Source of the DNA: Mesodorylaimus sp. YZB2_4
Lineage: Eukaryota; Nematoda; Enoplea; Dorylaimida; Dorylaimidae
Length of the DNA stretch: 64,000 bases
Direction of reading: 5' to 3'
Assembly: GCA_030248295.1 (NCBI GenBank)
Contig: JASANH010001214.1
Span: 145,669-209,668, forward strand
Shown: piece by piece, positions 46,262 to 57,740 of the stretch
Layout of the letters: every line of letters starts with the position of its first letter
Position numbering within the stretch: the first letter of the stretch is position 1
Position numbers and translations under genes: made by a program
The notes under the pieces: model-generated
The model's database searches: none
What the model was told of the DNA's origin: nothing
Seen by the model: only the letters and a program-made list of their open reading frames with translations

Positions 46262-47330
46262 CTGAAAATGCATGCACGGTGGTTGTATTTTGCGCTTCTT
46301 CTGCTGGTCCACACCTGCTCTCATACTGTTGCCACATTTGCTCTCATACTCTTTGATGACACCAAATCCTGGTTTCCCTCAAGTCATAATAGTCTAAATT
46401 TGCCTTGGATGCAATAGCCTGAGCACTCTGTCAGATCTCAGAATTTCGCCATGGATCCAACGTGCTGGTATATTTTTCCTCGACTCCACGCTGCTCCAAG
46501 TGCCGTGTCCTCATAGAGGAGGCGGGAAACCCTGGAGTCTTCATGGAACACGATGGAAATAGCTGCCATGAAAACCTGTTGCGTACCGCTAGTCTATACC
46601 ATAGGTCAAAGTACCTTACTAGTTAGTCATAAAGTTAGAGCTGACCTTGCAAAAGAAGAGAAAGGTTTCCCCAGTATGTTGCATCAGTACGACGCTACGT
46701 ACATAAATCCGGCTTCTATTAGTGCATCAATGCTCACTGGTCGCTCTTGTATTCAATGCACTCGCAGGCTCGAGTATTATATATCTACTACTGTAGGTTT
46801 TGTAGGGACAGTATTTTTTAGAAAACCTGAACTTATGAATATTTAGTTATAGAGACGCATTCGTGCATCCCTAACCTTTCATTTTTTCCTGTCACTCTTT
46901 TCCGTGAAATAAGGTTAAATGAATAACAAGTCGTGTCTTTATCGTCTTAGCACTCACTTACGTCAGCATGCGAAATTTCTAACGGGTAATATGCTAATGC
47001 GATGTAGTTGGTGTGAAAAAAGACGTCATTGGGCTTATCACTAGCAGCCAGAAATATACCTCGGCATTGACTGATAATTAGACTGCTCTACACCTAATGG
47101 CACCCTTCATGTTGCCTGACTATGGGCATAAGGGCGAATGAATGAGACTCTATTTTGAACCACTTGTGTATTAGGTTGATGAGAAAGAGACGTCATCAAA
47201 AGAGCACCTATCTGAACAAAATGCGCAAATAACCTTTAGCCTAAACGGAAAGGAGTCTATCCCATGGTTCGTTAAAGGCAGCTGTCCTGGTCTGCGATCT
47301 ATATCTGCTTTTCCGTATAATCAATGGTCA
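46262..47330. other. Intergenic, no gene recognised
   Basis: No supported exon apart from the possible upstream piece mentioned for the 45907-46261 entry. Confidence 0.35.
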
Positions 47331-47552
47331 GTGTGCATGACGCTCGAACGGCGTGTGCCAATGGCGAGATCATTCTTCACTTGTTTTACTACTTTATTCT
47401 TGCTCGTTATTTCATCGTCTTGCACTGAGGCCTACTACGTGATAAGTGATAACTGGGATGAGCACGAACTGGCAGCACCCGGGCGTGAGACCGAGCCGAA
47501 AGAGGAGACTGAATGGGAATACGAAGACGGTAAGAAGGCCAGCTCACAGTAA
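47331..47552 (+). CDS. Small acidic secreted protein (hypothetical)
   Basis: The frame of 73 aa has ATGs at 47331, 47337 and 47361. The last gives the best signal peptide (MARSFFTCFTTLFLLVISSS, then CTEA). The mature part of about 40 residues is acidic (DNWDEHELAAPGRETEPKEE) and ends EYEDGKKASSQ. AATAAA lies at 47687-47692, about 135 bp after the stop, supporting a short transcript. GR and GKK could be amidation/cleavage sites of a peptide precursor, but nothing repeats and no known peptide is present. It remains hypothetical. Confidence 0.4.
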   Translation: MCMTLERRVPMARSFFTCFTTLFLLVISSSCTEAYYVISDNWDEHELAAPGRETEPKEETEWEYEDGKKASSQ

Positions 47553-50500
47553 CCCTTCTTCCTTCGCAGTTTTCGCGGGCTTATGTAATTTTCGCCAAAA
47601 ACTCGTCCAAATTCGAACCTAGGAGACAGTTTTGTCTTGTTGTGACCCCAATAATGACACAGCGGAATGGATCTTGCGAAACTTAAAATAAAGTTTGGAA
47701 CAAAAGTTTCCCGTTCCAGTCTTATTCTTATTAGTTGGCGAATTTGCAGTCAATTAACAAATAGTCATTAGATAATTCTATTCGAATAATTCCCCCTAAA
47801 CTTGGTTCTCATTCGCTGAGAAATTCCAAACAAAGGACTGTTTGCGAAAAAAAACTAGGCAAAGAGTGGAATCCAAAAGTGGGCATTTGAATCGCACAAC
47901 TAGTCCTTTACGGGGTCTACTGTCCATCATCTGCATTTAGTTAGATTTGCATCCTGCTGCCTAAAATATCTCTTTATTTTCACTCTTCCTATTATTCATC
48001 ATGTTGGATGTTTTACAGTTCATAAATTTGATATTTTTTGAGTTTGAGTTTCGATATTATTACTTCGAATTCGAGTTTGAGTTCGACCGTTCAAAGTCTT
48101 TATTGGTTTTCTCGCAAAAGTTAGCGAATTAGAGACACAAAATTCTCATTATTGAAAACATGGTAAACCTGTTGATGATCAAACCCACTCCACCCACTTG
48201 AGCGAAGCCCATTTAGCGGATGGAAGCGAAACCTTACATGGCCGCATTGAAAGCGACAGCCTCCCCCAAACCCATTAGCGCTTTCGCATGACGGAGTCCT
48301 GGCCCTGGCACCTGTTTCCTCAGATATAGCCTGTGGATTTTCAATTAGTTCTGACATGACAGAACCTGACAACCCCACTGTTTCAGATCTCGGAGCAGAT
48401 AATAACACAGACGAAATTTTGGAAAGATTTTCGCGTAGTGTTGTAAGAGAGCAAACGAATCATGATCTGAGTGGAATACTCACAAAATTGGGATACTTGA
48501 TCGCGGAGAAAGAGCAGTCGGAAAATGGCAGACAGAAGCCGGTTCGATTCTCGATCAAAGGTTGACTTGTGTTGGACGCTGCGTGCCTGCAAGCACATTC
48601 GAAGCAAGGCTATCGAGTGGCCATGAATTCGCTGGACCAGATGGTTTGTTTGAGCACTACTGTATGTTACAAATTAGAATGAAAGTAAAAACGTGTGAAT
48701 GAATGTTTCTTCCCTGCGACCTCATTTTGCCTCTGGTACACTTGCCCCCTCCAGACGTGTATTATCGATCCCCCTACCTAATTTCCTCTTACCATTAGAC
48801 TGTGACGTTAGTGCTAACCGGAATCAGCACGACCTGGAGCGGGTGTAATTTAGCCATTTTTCTTTTACTTACGTCATTGATCTTTTTGAAAACATAAATG
48901 ACAAGCCAGAATACCCGTGCCAAATACGCCAACGCATATGACCAACGGCGACAGCGCAATCAGAGGGATCTGTTTCAGGCCTATGCTCTTGGCCGACAAG
49001 GAAGTAAGAGACGTGTTTTGTGCAGCTGGTCCACCCACCTTATTATGGTGGCATGTGTTCGTCAGTTCATTATCTAACGGTAAGGTCCCACACAGTACGC
49101 GGAAATCATTTCGAGTGAAAAACATAGCATCAAGACTCGCATGAGCTTTCCGTTGGGCACGAGACGTTTCTGTCAGCCAATAAAATAGCCCTTTGACATA
49201 TGAGTCTTATCGTGCAGTGACCTTCTACACCTAAGTCGTATGGCGCATTAGCTCTTTCAAAGTCAAAATCTAGCGAAATATCTATGCCCTTTTTCATACC
49301 TTCATCCTTGCGCGGACGTCCCGGACTTGACACGAGTCGCAGTCGGAGTAGGCCTTGACAGGACAGTGCGACATATGAAATGAGCAGTAGAATATAGCAG
49401 AAAAATTCAGATTACCTATGTCTGCACGCAGCCTGTGAGAGATTTACCCATGTAAGAACGCGTCGCTATGATATGATAAGCGAAGCACTGAGACGACCAA
49501 ATATCACTGCTGGCTCTATCTTTAAGGTGTATAGTATTCTGCCTTCGCCTAGCTCCAGCAAGTCAAGACCAGTTAGCGGGTTTCCAGGTGCGATGCCTAC
49601 AACAAGCCGTATCACTCTGGTCAAAGTGCAACGAGCAACGAGCATTCTAGAAGGTTCCAGGACCAGGACCAGGATGATAAACGAGTGATATTGGTGATAT
49701 ACTGTATGTGAATCAAAGTAGTTCGGATGCGCATATATAAGGGCATATCTGCCTTTGCCTTGGATGATATATATGGTGTGAGGGTCGGGTGCATAGTAAA
49801 CGATGGTGATTTCAGTTCCCCTTGACGTCTTCACTTGGGCCGCCTCCACCAAGGGCATTCTGTGCCAGCACCAACCAGAGTCCACGGATGTTTCAGGATG
49901 ATACTGGGCTAGAGGGGACCTTCCCAACAGGTTTGAGGCAGTTTCCTAATCTCCTCGTTCGACCCCTCGCTACTTGACCAGTGGCTGGCGAATCCAAAAA
50001 AGACAGGTGAGGTGAGCAGGCCAGCGATGGACTTTACTAATCGCCTCCCACTCTGATCGTGAGAGCTGGCTCAGAAGGCTCAGCTGGCTGGTGAGAAACT
50101 GCCGTCCTCAGCCTCACTGCAATAGAATTGCATCCCCGTGGTCACAGTTGCTGGCCCATGCAATACGGAACCAACACCTTCGTCCGTCGACTGAGCAGCC
50201 GTGGGTCCTAATGACCCATTGCTCATGGCTGATTGCTTATTGCATGCTCCTGAAGGTATTTATTTCTGGACAGGCATTTGAAACACTGGGCTTTCACAGA
50301 AATATTAAAAGGACTGTTTGTCCGATAATTTATTACGCACCCTGTACAGTTATGTACGCAGTCTGCACGCATTGTCTCCAGGCCTACATTCTTCCACCAA
50401 CTGCCATACAAAAATTCTATTTATGGCCTTTAAAAATGCCTAACTACGAGTTAGAACAAAACGTTCCTAGTATGATTCCTCCCACACCTGAGATAAGTGC

Positions 50501-50709
50501 AGTATGACCCGACTGCCTTAAAGAGGAGAAGAAAAAGAAAAATGTGAACTGGTTTTCAAAATTGCTCGAGGCACATCCGACTCAACCGAATAAACATCGA
50601 CGCGGCGAAGAGGACTGCCCAACCTGCAAATTTTTTGACCTCGAACGAGTCGTATAGTAGAACTTTGGCTGCTTTTGTGAGAAGTACTGATCACAGGGGC
50701 TGCTGTACG
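47553..50709. other. Intergenic, no supported gene
   Basis: A 69-codon plus-strand frame at 48356-48565 (MTEPDNPTVSDLGADNNTDE...) has reasonable composition but no domain, signal or splice context. The rest shows only overlapping short frames. The right end should hold the promoter of the gene starting at 50710. Confidence 0.35.
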
Positions 50710-51709
50710 ATGTCGCCATCTACCTTACTTCTACTTGGCGTTGCTCTTTGTAATCAGTTCGATAGCGGATTTGGTGATGGGCTCGGAGGCCTCGGAGGCG
50801 CCGGGACTGCTCTAACTGCCGCCCAAGCTCTGAACGGCGGTGGAATCGGCGGCCAAGCCGTCAATTCCGTGCCCAAATGCAATGCACCAGTTGATCACAG
50901 TAAGTATCAGATTTGCAGGGTGAAATTTAGTAGGTAATGGTTTTATCGTAATTTCAGGCTGCGATTCGATGACGTTTAACGAAATAGCAGATAAAATCGC
51001 AGGCGGCGGGCTCTTATCGGGCGCTCAAAAAGGTATATTAGGTGGAGCCGCAGAAGGCGCTGCTGGCAGCCTCATTGGAGGAGGTCGTCGTCGTCGTCGG
51101 CGGGGTCTTATCGGAAGTGGCCTACCTAACATCGCCGCTCCTAATATCCCATCAGGCCATCCAGTTCAACCAGCAGGTTCAGCAATCCATCCTGCTGGAC
51201 CGAATCCAGTCGGAAATGCGGGCGGTCTCCAATCCTTGATAAACGTGCCTGGCACCAGCTTCGTAAGCGATCCTAACGGTATTGGTCCCCAGGCAGTTCA
51301 ACACAAACTGCAAAAATGTGACAAAAACAACAAACCTGGCGGCCAGTTTGATCAAATGAAATCTCAGTTAGCTTCGGGAGACTTCACAAAATTGACCAAT
51401 CCTCAAGCCATCAACGCGGGTGACACATGCAAAAAATTCATGGATACAGATAGGCAGCAATGCGAAATGCTGAAACGACAATGCTGCGCTTTCCTCAACG
51501 GTGGCATCAAGGACGCCGGTCAGCTCAGCTGCTCGTTCAAAGATATCGTCTCCACTGCTGGAAAAGTGCAAGCTCAGAACTCAGCTTGTCAAACGGCCCA
51601 GGATCTAATGAAAAATCCGGGCAATGCAGGCAACACTTTGCAAAGCGGTGCCAAAAGTGCAGCTGGTGGTGCGGTATTGGCTGGGGGAGCCGATAAAGTT
51701 TTTGGTTAG
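50710..51709 (+). CDS. Secreted glycine-rich, cysteine-containing protein with six-arginine site
   Basis: Two exons, 50710-50899 and 50958-51709, join in phase (GATCACA|GTAAGT, ATTTCAG|GCTGC), giving 942 nt and 313 aa. The ATG is followed by a signal peptide (MSPSTLLLLGVALCNQFDSG) and a Gly-rich stretch. Near residue 98 the sequence GGGRRRRRRGLIG forms a strong furin-type cleavage site. A Pro/Gly/Asn linker follows, then a C-terminal half with conserved-looking cysteines (KCDKNN, DTCKKFMDTDRQQCEMLKRQ, CCAFLNGG, LSCSFKD, SACQTAQ). The end is again Gly/Ala-rich. AATAAA is at 51791. Likely extracellular matrix, cuticle or secreted effector; family not recognised. Confidence 0.75.
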
Positions 51710-53098
51710 CTTTAGTTTGACAGTACGAGTATGTGCGCAGTTTTTATGTATGGCAGTCGTCACTTTTTCTTTTGAGCACAGACGGTGTCAAATAAACGAC
51801 ATGAATTCCATCTTTTGTACTGCGGCTGTGTGGGGACAAACGTGATCTATCTTCTCACTGGCACCATTTGCCCAAAATAACATGTTACGAGTGACTGTGT
51901 TGCCTAGGGCCAATCGTCAATCAGCATCTCACAGAGATAAATTGCACTCAGGCCTCGTCTTTTTCGTATTTTTCCCTCATGACTTTGTTTTCGTCGTTTC
52001 AATGTCAGAACAATACCAATAAGGTTTGGGCTCAGTAAAAGAATGCGCACTTAGGAGCAATATTCGTGGGTGGACTAACGGATCGTTTCCGGCGCCACTG
52101 ACGCACATAAAACTGTTGACAGGTAACACTCAATAGTCAATCATGCAGCAAAAGAAGTCGAAAAACTGGGGTTCGTAATGTATTGTGACGGAACCGCGCG
52201 GTCTTGAAAGAGTGTGTTATTGTCACTAAAGTTGGGCGTTTTCGCATTGTCCAAGACGGTGCTTTATAGTTGCGCAAAGATATGCCGGAACGGGGACAAT
52301 GCATGAATGGAAACAGTCAGAATGAGGGTGCTTCAATGATGGTGAATCTGGCGAGAATTTCAATGGGAATGGAACTAAGAATAAATCCATTCAAGACAGC
52401 AAATGTGGCCCATTAGGTTGCATTCCCTTCTATACGTACTACAGTTCCTGTTGGCAACTGATTGACACAACAAGACGCACACAGACGTCGTTGTCTTTCC
52501 GACATCGCAACATGAAGTACATGCAAGAATGACGAACTATTCGGTTGAGCCGGGATGAAATTGTATAGAAGGAAGTCTATTGTGCGCCCACACCCGCCCA
52601 CAAACGACCTCTTCTCTTTTTCAGTCCTGGATTACCCTTTTTGGAGAAATCGATTCCTATCGCCCACAGTGTCATAAGGGGATGAACTGTTACTCTCCTC
52701 TATGCTAAACGATACGGGCTCCGCTGCTAACGCAGGGCGCATGATCAATCAATCTAGAAACTAGAGCAACTATTTTGGCCAGTGCGCCATGCAGAAGCTT
52801 TTCTGAGCATTGTCAAAAACTTTATTGTTCTATTATCAAGGATTGCTTTGCAGGAGTGACGATCAGAATGACAGCGATTTTTGAGATGTCAGTCATAAAA
52901 ATAGAAAGAAGGTGAGCTTACGCTTCGAGCTAACCTTGTTCCAAGCTTTTCCCTTGGTTTCCGAACTTTTTACCATACACTTATGGCCGCCTAATCATCT
53001 GGTAATGACGGTAAGCAGCTGAGCCCTAATAAAGGTTGCCAAATATGTGTTCCTTAGCCCTCGAGTGCGCTGTACAGTGCTTGGCTATGGATAAAGTA
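51710..53098. other. Intergenic, no gene recognised
   Basis: Apart from the poly(A) signal at 51791 for the upstream gene, I see no supported feature before the repeat-rich stretch starting near 53100. Confidence 0.4.
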
Positions 53099-53119
53099 TG
53101 ACATGACATGACATGACAA
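53099..53119. repeat. Short tandem repeat (TGACA)n
   Basis: Four tandem copies of the pentamer, next to the inverted repeat that starts at 53129. Confidence 0.7.
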
Positions 53120-53128
53120 GGTACCGCG

Positions 53129-53810
53129 ACGATTCCCCCACTGTGTCGTTTCCCCCCGTCGAAGGTATTCAGGCTACGAATGTTTTGAACTCCCAACTTA
53201 CTGCAGAAGAAATGGCTTACACGTTGCCAACGCGAGTGTAGTTACGAGTGCGTACGTGTGCGTACGAGTGTACGTAAGACCAGACCAGTTTTTCTGTGCC
53301 AATGAAGGCATGTTTCAAATCCAAATGTACATAGAACTATACCTCACTGTGAATCGGTATAAAACAGAAGACATAAATTTAGGCAGTGGGACTTGGGGGA
53401 ATTCACTAGTATGACAGCTGCAGATTTTGGCAAAGCATTTTTCTCATTTACGATGCATTAGGCTCGTCTTCTTTGTCCTTGAACCGGCCGAGAGTGGCCA
53501 AAGGAGCAAACGTGAAGCAAGCATTTTAGGCCGCTATCACTGCATGGCTTCTGGAGCATGGCAGTCGAACGATGATGCAATAAAACCGTGGAGTATTTGA
53601 GGCATGTTTCATGTCTTCTAGGATAAGCGATGAAGACTTTTGCACGAGTACTTATTCCTATATGAAGGCTCAAAATTTGAATAGCCGCAGTCTCGCAACA
53701 CTAATGGTGGGGGAAACGACATTGTGGGGGAATCGTCTCAGTGAGGAAACGTCGCATGTCTCAGTGAGTCGATTTCCCCACCAGGGGGAAACGACACAGT
53801 GGGCGAATCG
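53129..53810. repeat. Inverted and direct copies of a GGGGGAAACGACACAGTGGG motif
   Basis: The 27-bp stretch 53129-53155 (CGATTCCCCCACTGTGTCGT...) matches the reverse complement of 53784-53810 with one mismatch. A further direct copy lies at 53709-53735, about 75 bp before the right one, and related G-rich pieces fill the gap. The arrangement fits a small inverted-repeat element of about 680 bp with a duplicated right end. There is no ORF and no clear target duplication. Confidence 0.5.
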
Positions 53811-54094
53811 ACCAAGTGGGGGGACACATCTCACAATCCTAGTAAATGGCAGTGGAAAACACTCGTCGTAAGTCCGCCCCGAGGCCCCTCGAATGTGCCC
53901 CTTCAAACATGTGCCCCGTCAGGCTGGGCGCGAGTACTTTAGGTAGCATAAAATCAGCTGGCATAACTGAGGCAGTTTAAGGAACGACAGAACCATGTAC
54001 AGAGCTGTACATGGTTCTGTCTGCACAATTTTTTAAACAGCTTTAAGAAAAAGCCGAAATTATATGAATAAGTTCATTTAAATAATGACTCTCC

Positions 54095-54200
54095 CTGTTG
54101 CCGCGGTGCGGTGGCGGAGACGGCTCGACGTTTGTCACATGTATTACTTGACAGCGCGCGGCTGGGTCGTCCCAGGCTCGAACCCCGGGGGCGGAAGTCA
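54095..54200 (+). repeat. tRNA-derived SINE head (A and B box)
   Basis: TGGCGGAGACGG at 54112-54123 matches an RNA polymerase III A box (TRGCNNAGYNGG) at all but one position. GGCTCGAACCC at 54175-54185 matches the B box (GGTTCGANNCC) except one base. Spacing is within the tRNA range. No cloverleaf with a plausible anticodon is obvious, so it looks like a tRNA-derived repeat head rather than a tRNA gene. Confidence 0.45.
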
Positions 54201-54213
54201 TTTTGGTAGCCGT

Positions 54214-54640
54214 ATATACACCCGCAGACCTTGCAAACCAAGCCGTCCGCCCGCCCGCCCGCAGACCTTTTTTGACTTGCCGAGTGGAGGCTGAAGTCAG
54301 AGAAGTATAGTCAGGCTAGACTGCTAGACGACAGTGATTATGGCTCAGAGCGCACATGCTTGTACGAGGCAGGCAGTCTCCAGTCCAGGATGCCCTCATG
54401 CGCAGGTGCTCCTATGGGAGCGAGGGAGACTGCCCTGCAGCCGGTCCACACACGGCCTATAAAACTGACTCCGGTGCTCCTACAAACAAAAACGAGTCCT
54501 GAGAGCCCGTTTTTGTTTGTAGGAGCACCGGAGTCAGCTTTTTAGGCCATGTGTGGACTTCAGCCTGCACTCGGCAAGTCAAAGAAGGTCTGCGGGCGGA
54601 CAGGCGGACGGCTTGGCTTGCAAGGTCTGCGGGTGTATAT
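54214..54640. repeat. Foldback element with nested hairpins
   Basis: Left arm 54214-54298 and right arm 54556-54640 are inverted copies of about 85 bp with few mismatches, both holding ACCCGCAGACCTTGCAA and GACTTGCCGAGTG. Nested inside, 54444-54558 is a near-perfect 115-bp hairpin with arms of about 50 bp (CTGACTCCGGTGCTCCTACA) and a 13-base loop. A smaller hairpin lies at about 54372-54431 (GGCAGTCTCC...GGAGACTGCC). The ORFs on both strands here are by-products of the palindrome. Confidence 0.8.
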
Positions 54641-55103
54641 TCGTCGTTCTGCTCACTCCGCCATGAGCTGCTGCTGCTAGCCAGCAAATCTAGATCTGAG
54701 CTGTGTAATGATTTAGAGAGAGAAAAGAGTTTATTACGCAGAGAACATATACTGGCTGGGCCAAGTTGCATCTGTTCCATCGAGGCAATTATTCGCCAAA
54801 TCAGTCGTATCGCTCCATCAACTTAGCGTCCCTTTACTGTACCCACCGGTACTGAAAAACACCCATTTATCATCGACCAGAACGGGGGGAGCTGAAACCA
54901 GCTGAACCCTCTTGGACAAACAATAGACCTATCATAGAATAGTGAAAGAGAAATACCTAGTTGGGCCATGCGAATGGCTAAATATAGGCAACAATTACGA
55001 TTTCAAACCCGAAAGTCATTATTGTACGGTAGCTTAAACGGGTGTATAAAACCAAAGGATTTGGGTCGCGTTTCCATTGCAACTATTTGCCACGAATTTG
55101 AGA
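54641..55103. other. Upstream region of the M60 gene
   Basis: No separate gene is supported. It should contain the promoter and 5' UTR of the gene starting at 55104. Confidence 0.4.
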
Positions 55104-57740
55104 ATGACTTTGGTTGGGTACATTGTTTTCCCGTTTCTGTTGTTGGCTAATACGATTAGAACCGGTAAGCCTTGCCGTCGCAGCTGTGCTCCCACATCCA
55201 AGCTTGCAATAGTGATGACCCTCAGGCGGTCACATCGAGGTGCCACCACGGCTCTTGAAACCCGAAAATCGCTGCTCTAAAAGCCTGTCTTCACAGCCTT
55301 GTCTCACGTCAGCAGAATGCTCAGGTCTGCCAGAACTTGGACCAGACTGCAGGATGTTGGTGCTTCGTTTCCTACGAACCTCTGAGAAGACCAAGTTCAT
55401 GATACCGAATTAGAAACTGCGCCAATTTTGAAAACATGTATAAAACCCTACTACAAAATTCCATTTAGCTTCCTCCCCCATGATCAGTTTAGAATAATTA
55501 ATCCGGGTCAGTTTTCCAGTACTGTACCAGGCTTACAGTATGACTTCCTCAGCAGCGGCCACTGTTTTTCAGATGCATCTTGTGTTTTAGGCAACGGGCA
55601 AAACCCAGACGGGGACTCCCTCCTATGTTACGAGTCGGTCTCTTGGTACTACACTGCTGGCTGCCTTGGGGCGACACTGAATGATCAAACTGCAGGCGCC
55701 GATGGCCGACCGCACAAAGCCAATGAAGTGTACCGAACTTACTGCTCCAAAAAGCCCGAAGAGATCTGGGTGGTCAACAATGACAACGGCGTGCAAACTC
55801 TTCGTTTGAAAAGCGACCCGTCTCAGTGCTTAACCATCGACAACAACCTGGAACCAGCCCGCATGGCACCCTGCGATCCTGCTAGTCCCGCTCAGAAAAT
55901 TGAATTCAGACCAACTACTGCAAGAAGCACTGATCCAGCATACAAATATTTCAAAATTATTGGAGGGGCAGTTGATCAAAGTCTCATCTACGATGTCAAA
56001 CACAATTCCATCACAAAGAACGCTTACCAAATCACCAAAAACACCTATTTACCCCTGTCCTATTATCGATATTTTTGCGAATTTTGGGTCTGGACGTCTG
56101 AAGTTGAGAAAAATGCAGCGCCCTATCGAAACACCACCTTTACATTCCCAATCAAAGGATCAACTAATCCACTTCGCCAGCAATATCTGTACACCTTTAC
56201 TGATCAAATGATGCACTCCTCGCCCGCATACCCGCCAGTGATCATATCCAATTCGAAATCGGGTGACACGTGCGATGGCTGCGAAACGTTTCCCTGTAAC
56301 TGCATGCCCATTGACTACGGGTTGACTGAGCCGCCAGAGACTGTCCAAGTGACACTGGACCCCACCCTCAAAACGACAGTCGGCTTTGAAAACTATCCTG
56401 CAATGAATCGTGTTCCCAGCGGGGTCTACGCCAAGCCATGGTCGACAGTGGAATTCCAGGTTGGCGACTTCGACACGAAGAAAATCACGCTGCGTGCTGT
56501 CGTCTTCATTCACGACAACCTCAACAACCAGCAAGATTTGTTTCGACCGCCAACAATTAATGTCAACGAGTTTTTGCAGCCTGGCTACAACAGACTTCGG
56601 TCTCCTTTCGGTGGTCCAATAAGTATCGAGCTGTTCTATCGAGACACGGCAGCTGCCCCTATCAGTGTCACCATTACTGGTGCCGTTCCCATGGGCACAT
56701 TCGTTTTAGGCGAAACGACCGAGGAAGAATGGGATGCAGAGATGCGGAAAGAACCCAATTGGATCACATTCCAGGGCGAGCATGTGATCGGTTTGGATGT
56801 GAAAGCCCCGTACTCGAGTGCGGGCTACGATAAAATGGTTGCCGTGGTCAAGCGGCACGATTTAATGCTCAAGAATTTCTATTTGATCAGCGGATATGAT
56901 TTGAGTCCGACAAATCGAGAAGACATACATGCTGCACCTCAAGGCTGGACATGGTGGACGCGAGATGCATCTGGGAAAAATCCGCACGCTGGAAATCCCG
57001 TTGTGAATCCTGCTAACCACGACAAAGATATCAACCTGAGCATTGGATCATGGTAAGCAAAGAGCATCAAAGACGGTGTCAAAAGTGAGTGAAGGGTTTT
57101 CTGCTGTTCCAGGCTGATATGGCGCTTTGGACACGAGTTCGGGCATGACATGCAGACCAAGTGCTACTCTAGTCCCTTCGGGATCGATACCACGAACAAT
57201 GTTTATACTCTGTTCGGATTGACCTACTTCTGCGGGGATGGCAAGCACACCAAGACTTGCGGATCAGAAGCTAATGCAGGCAATTCTTTGGAAGATATCT
57301 ATAACCAAGACACCCTTCCCATGCTGGCCACTAATAGACCATACAACGAAATGGGGCACTGGGCCCCGCTGTCCTTCTGGGGTCAGCTCGTGGGCGTATA
57401 TGGCTACGATACTTTCCGTAATTTGCATCGCCAACTTCGTGAGAGACTGGTCAATCCGAACGACCCGACCTGCCGTGGCAGCGACAGTGGTAAATACGAT
57501 GCAGTCTACGAGATATTGTGCAGTGTGACCAACCAAGACCTGACCAAACATTTCGATACGTATCGAGTACCGCTCTCGGCTGCTGCTCGTGAGCGTGTGG
57601 CTGGCAAAGCGTACCCGCTACCAACGGTCGACTTGTCCAAAAAGATAGTCAAGATTGGAGACCCCCTGACATGGTTCCCGAATGGCACAGTTCCAAGTTA
57701 TGCCGTGCCCCCTTTTAAAAACTTTCCAGATGCGCAGTGA
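55104..57740 (+). CDS. Secreted peptidase M60 (enhancin-type) metallopeptidase with ricin-like N-terminal region
   Basis: Three exons, 55104-55164, 55591-57052 and 57113-57740, join in phase: 2151 nt, 716 aa. Exon 1 is a signal peptide (MTLVGYIVFPFLLLANTIRT). I preferred this to the TTG-initiated frame from 55428 because the acceptor TGTTTTAG before 55591 restores phase. Residues 20-180 carry Cys pairs and SQCLTIDNNLEPARMAPCDP, like a ricin-type beta-trefoil lectin. Residues 300-700 form the M60 domain; the zinc motif HEFGH (about 515-519) opens exon 3, after GHINPANHD-type sequence and SIGSW. The downstream Glu ligand expected near there may be Asp (FGIDTTNNVY). M60 enzymes cut mucin-type glycoproteins. 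AATAAA at 57871. Expected outside the cell. Confidence 0.82.

Noticed and set aside
48356-48565. 69-codon plus-strand ORF
   Set aside because: Composition is plausible but nothing else supports a gene.
54360-54826. Mirror-image ORFs of 60-107 codons on both strands
   Set aside because: They are produced by the palindromic foldback, which gives similar frames on both strands.
55428-55590. Upstream extension of the M60 reading frame from a TTG codon
   Set aside because: The stretch before 55591 fits intron sequence; using the signal-peptide exon at 55104 and the acceptor TGTTTTAG gives a consistent 717-codon frame.
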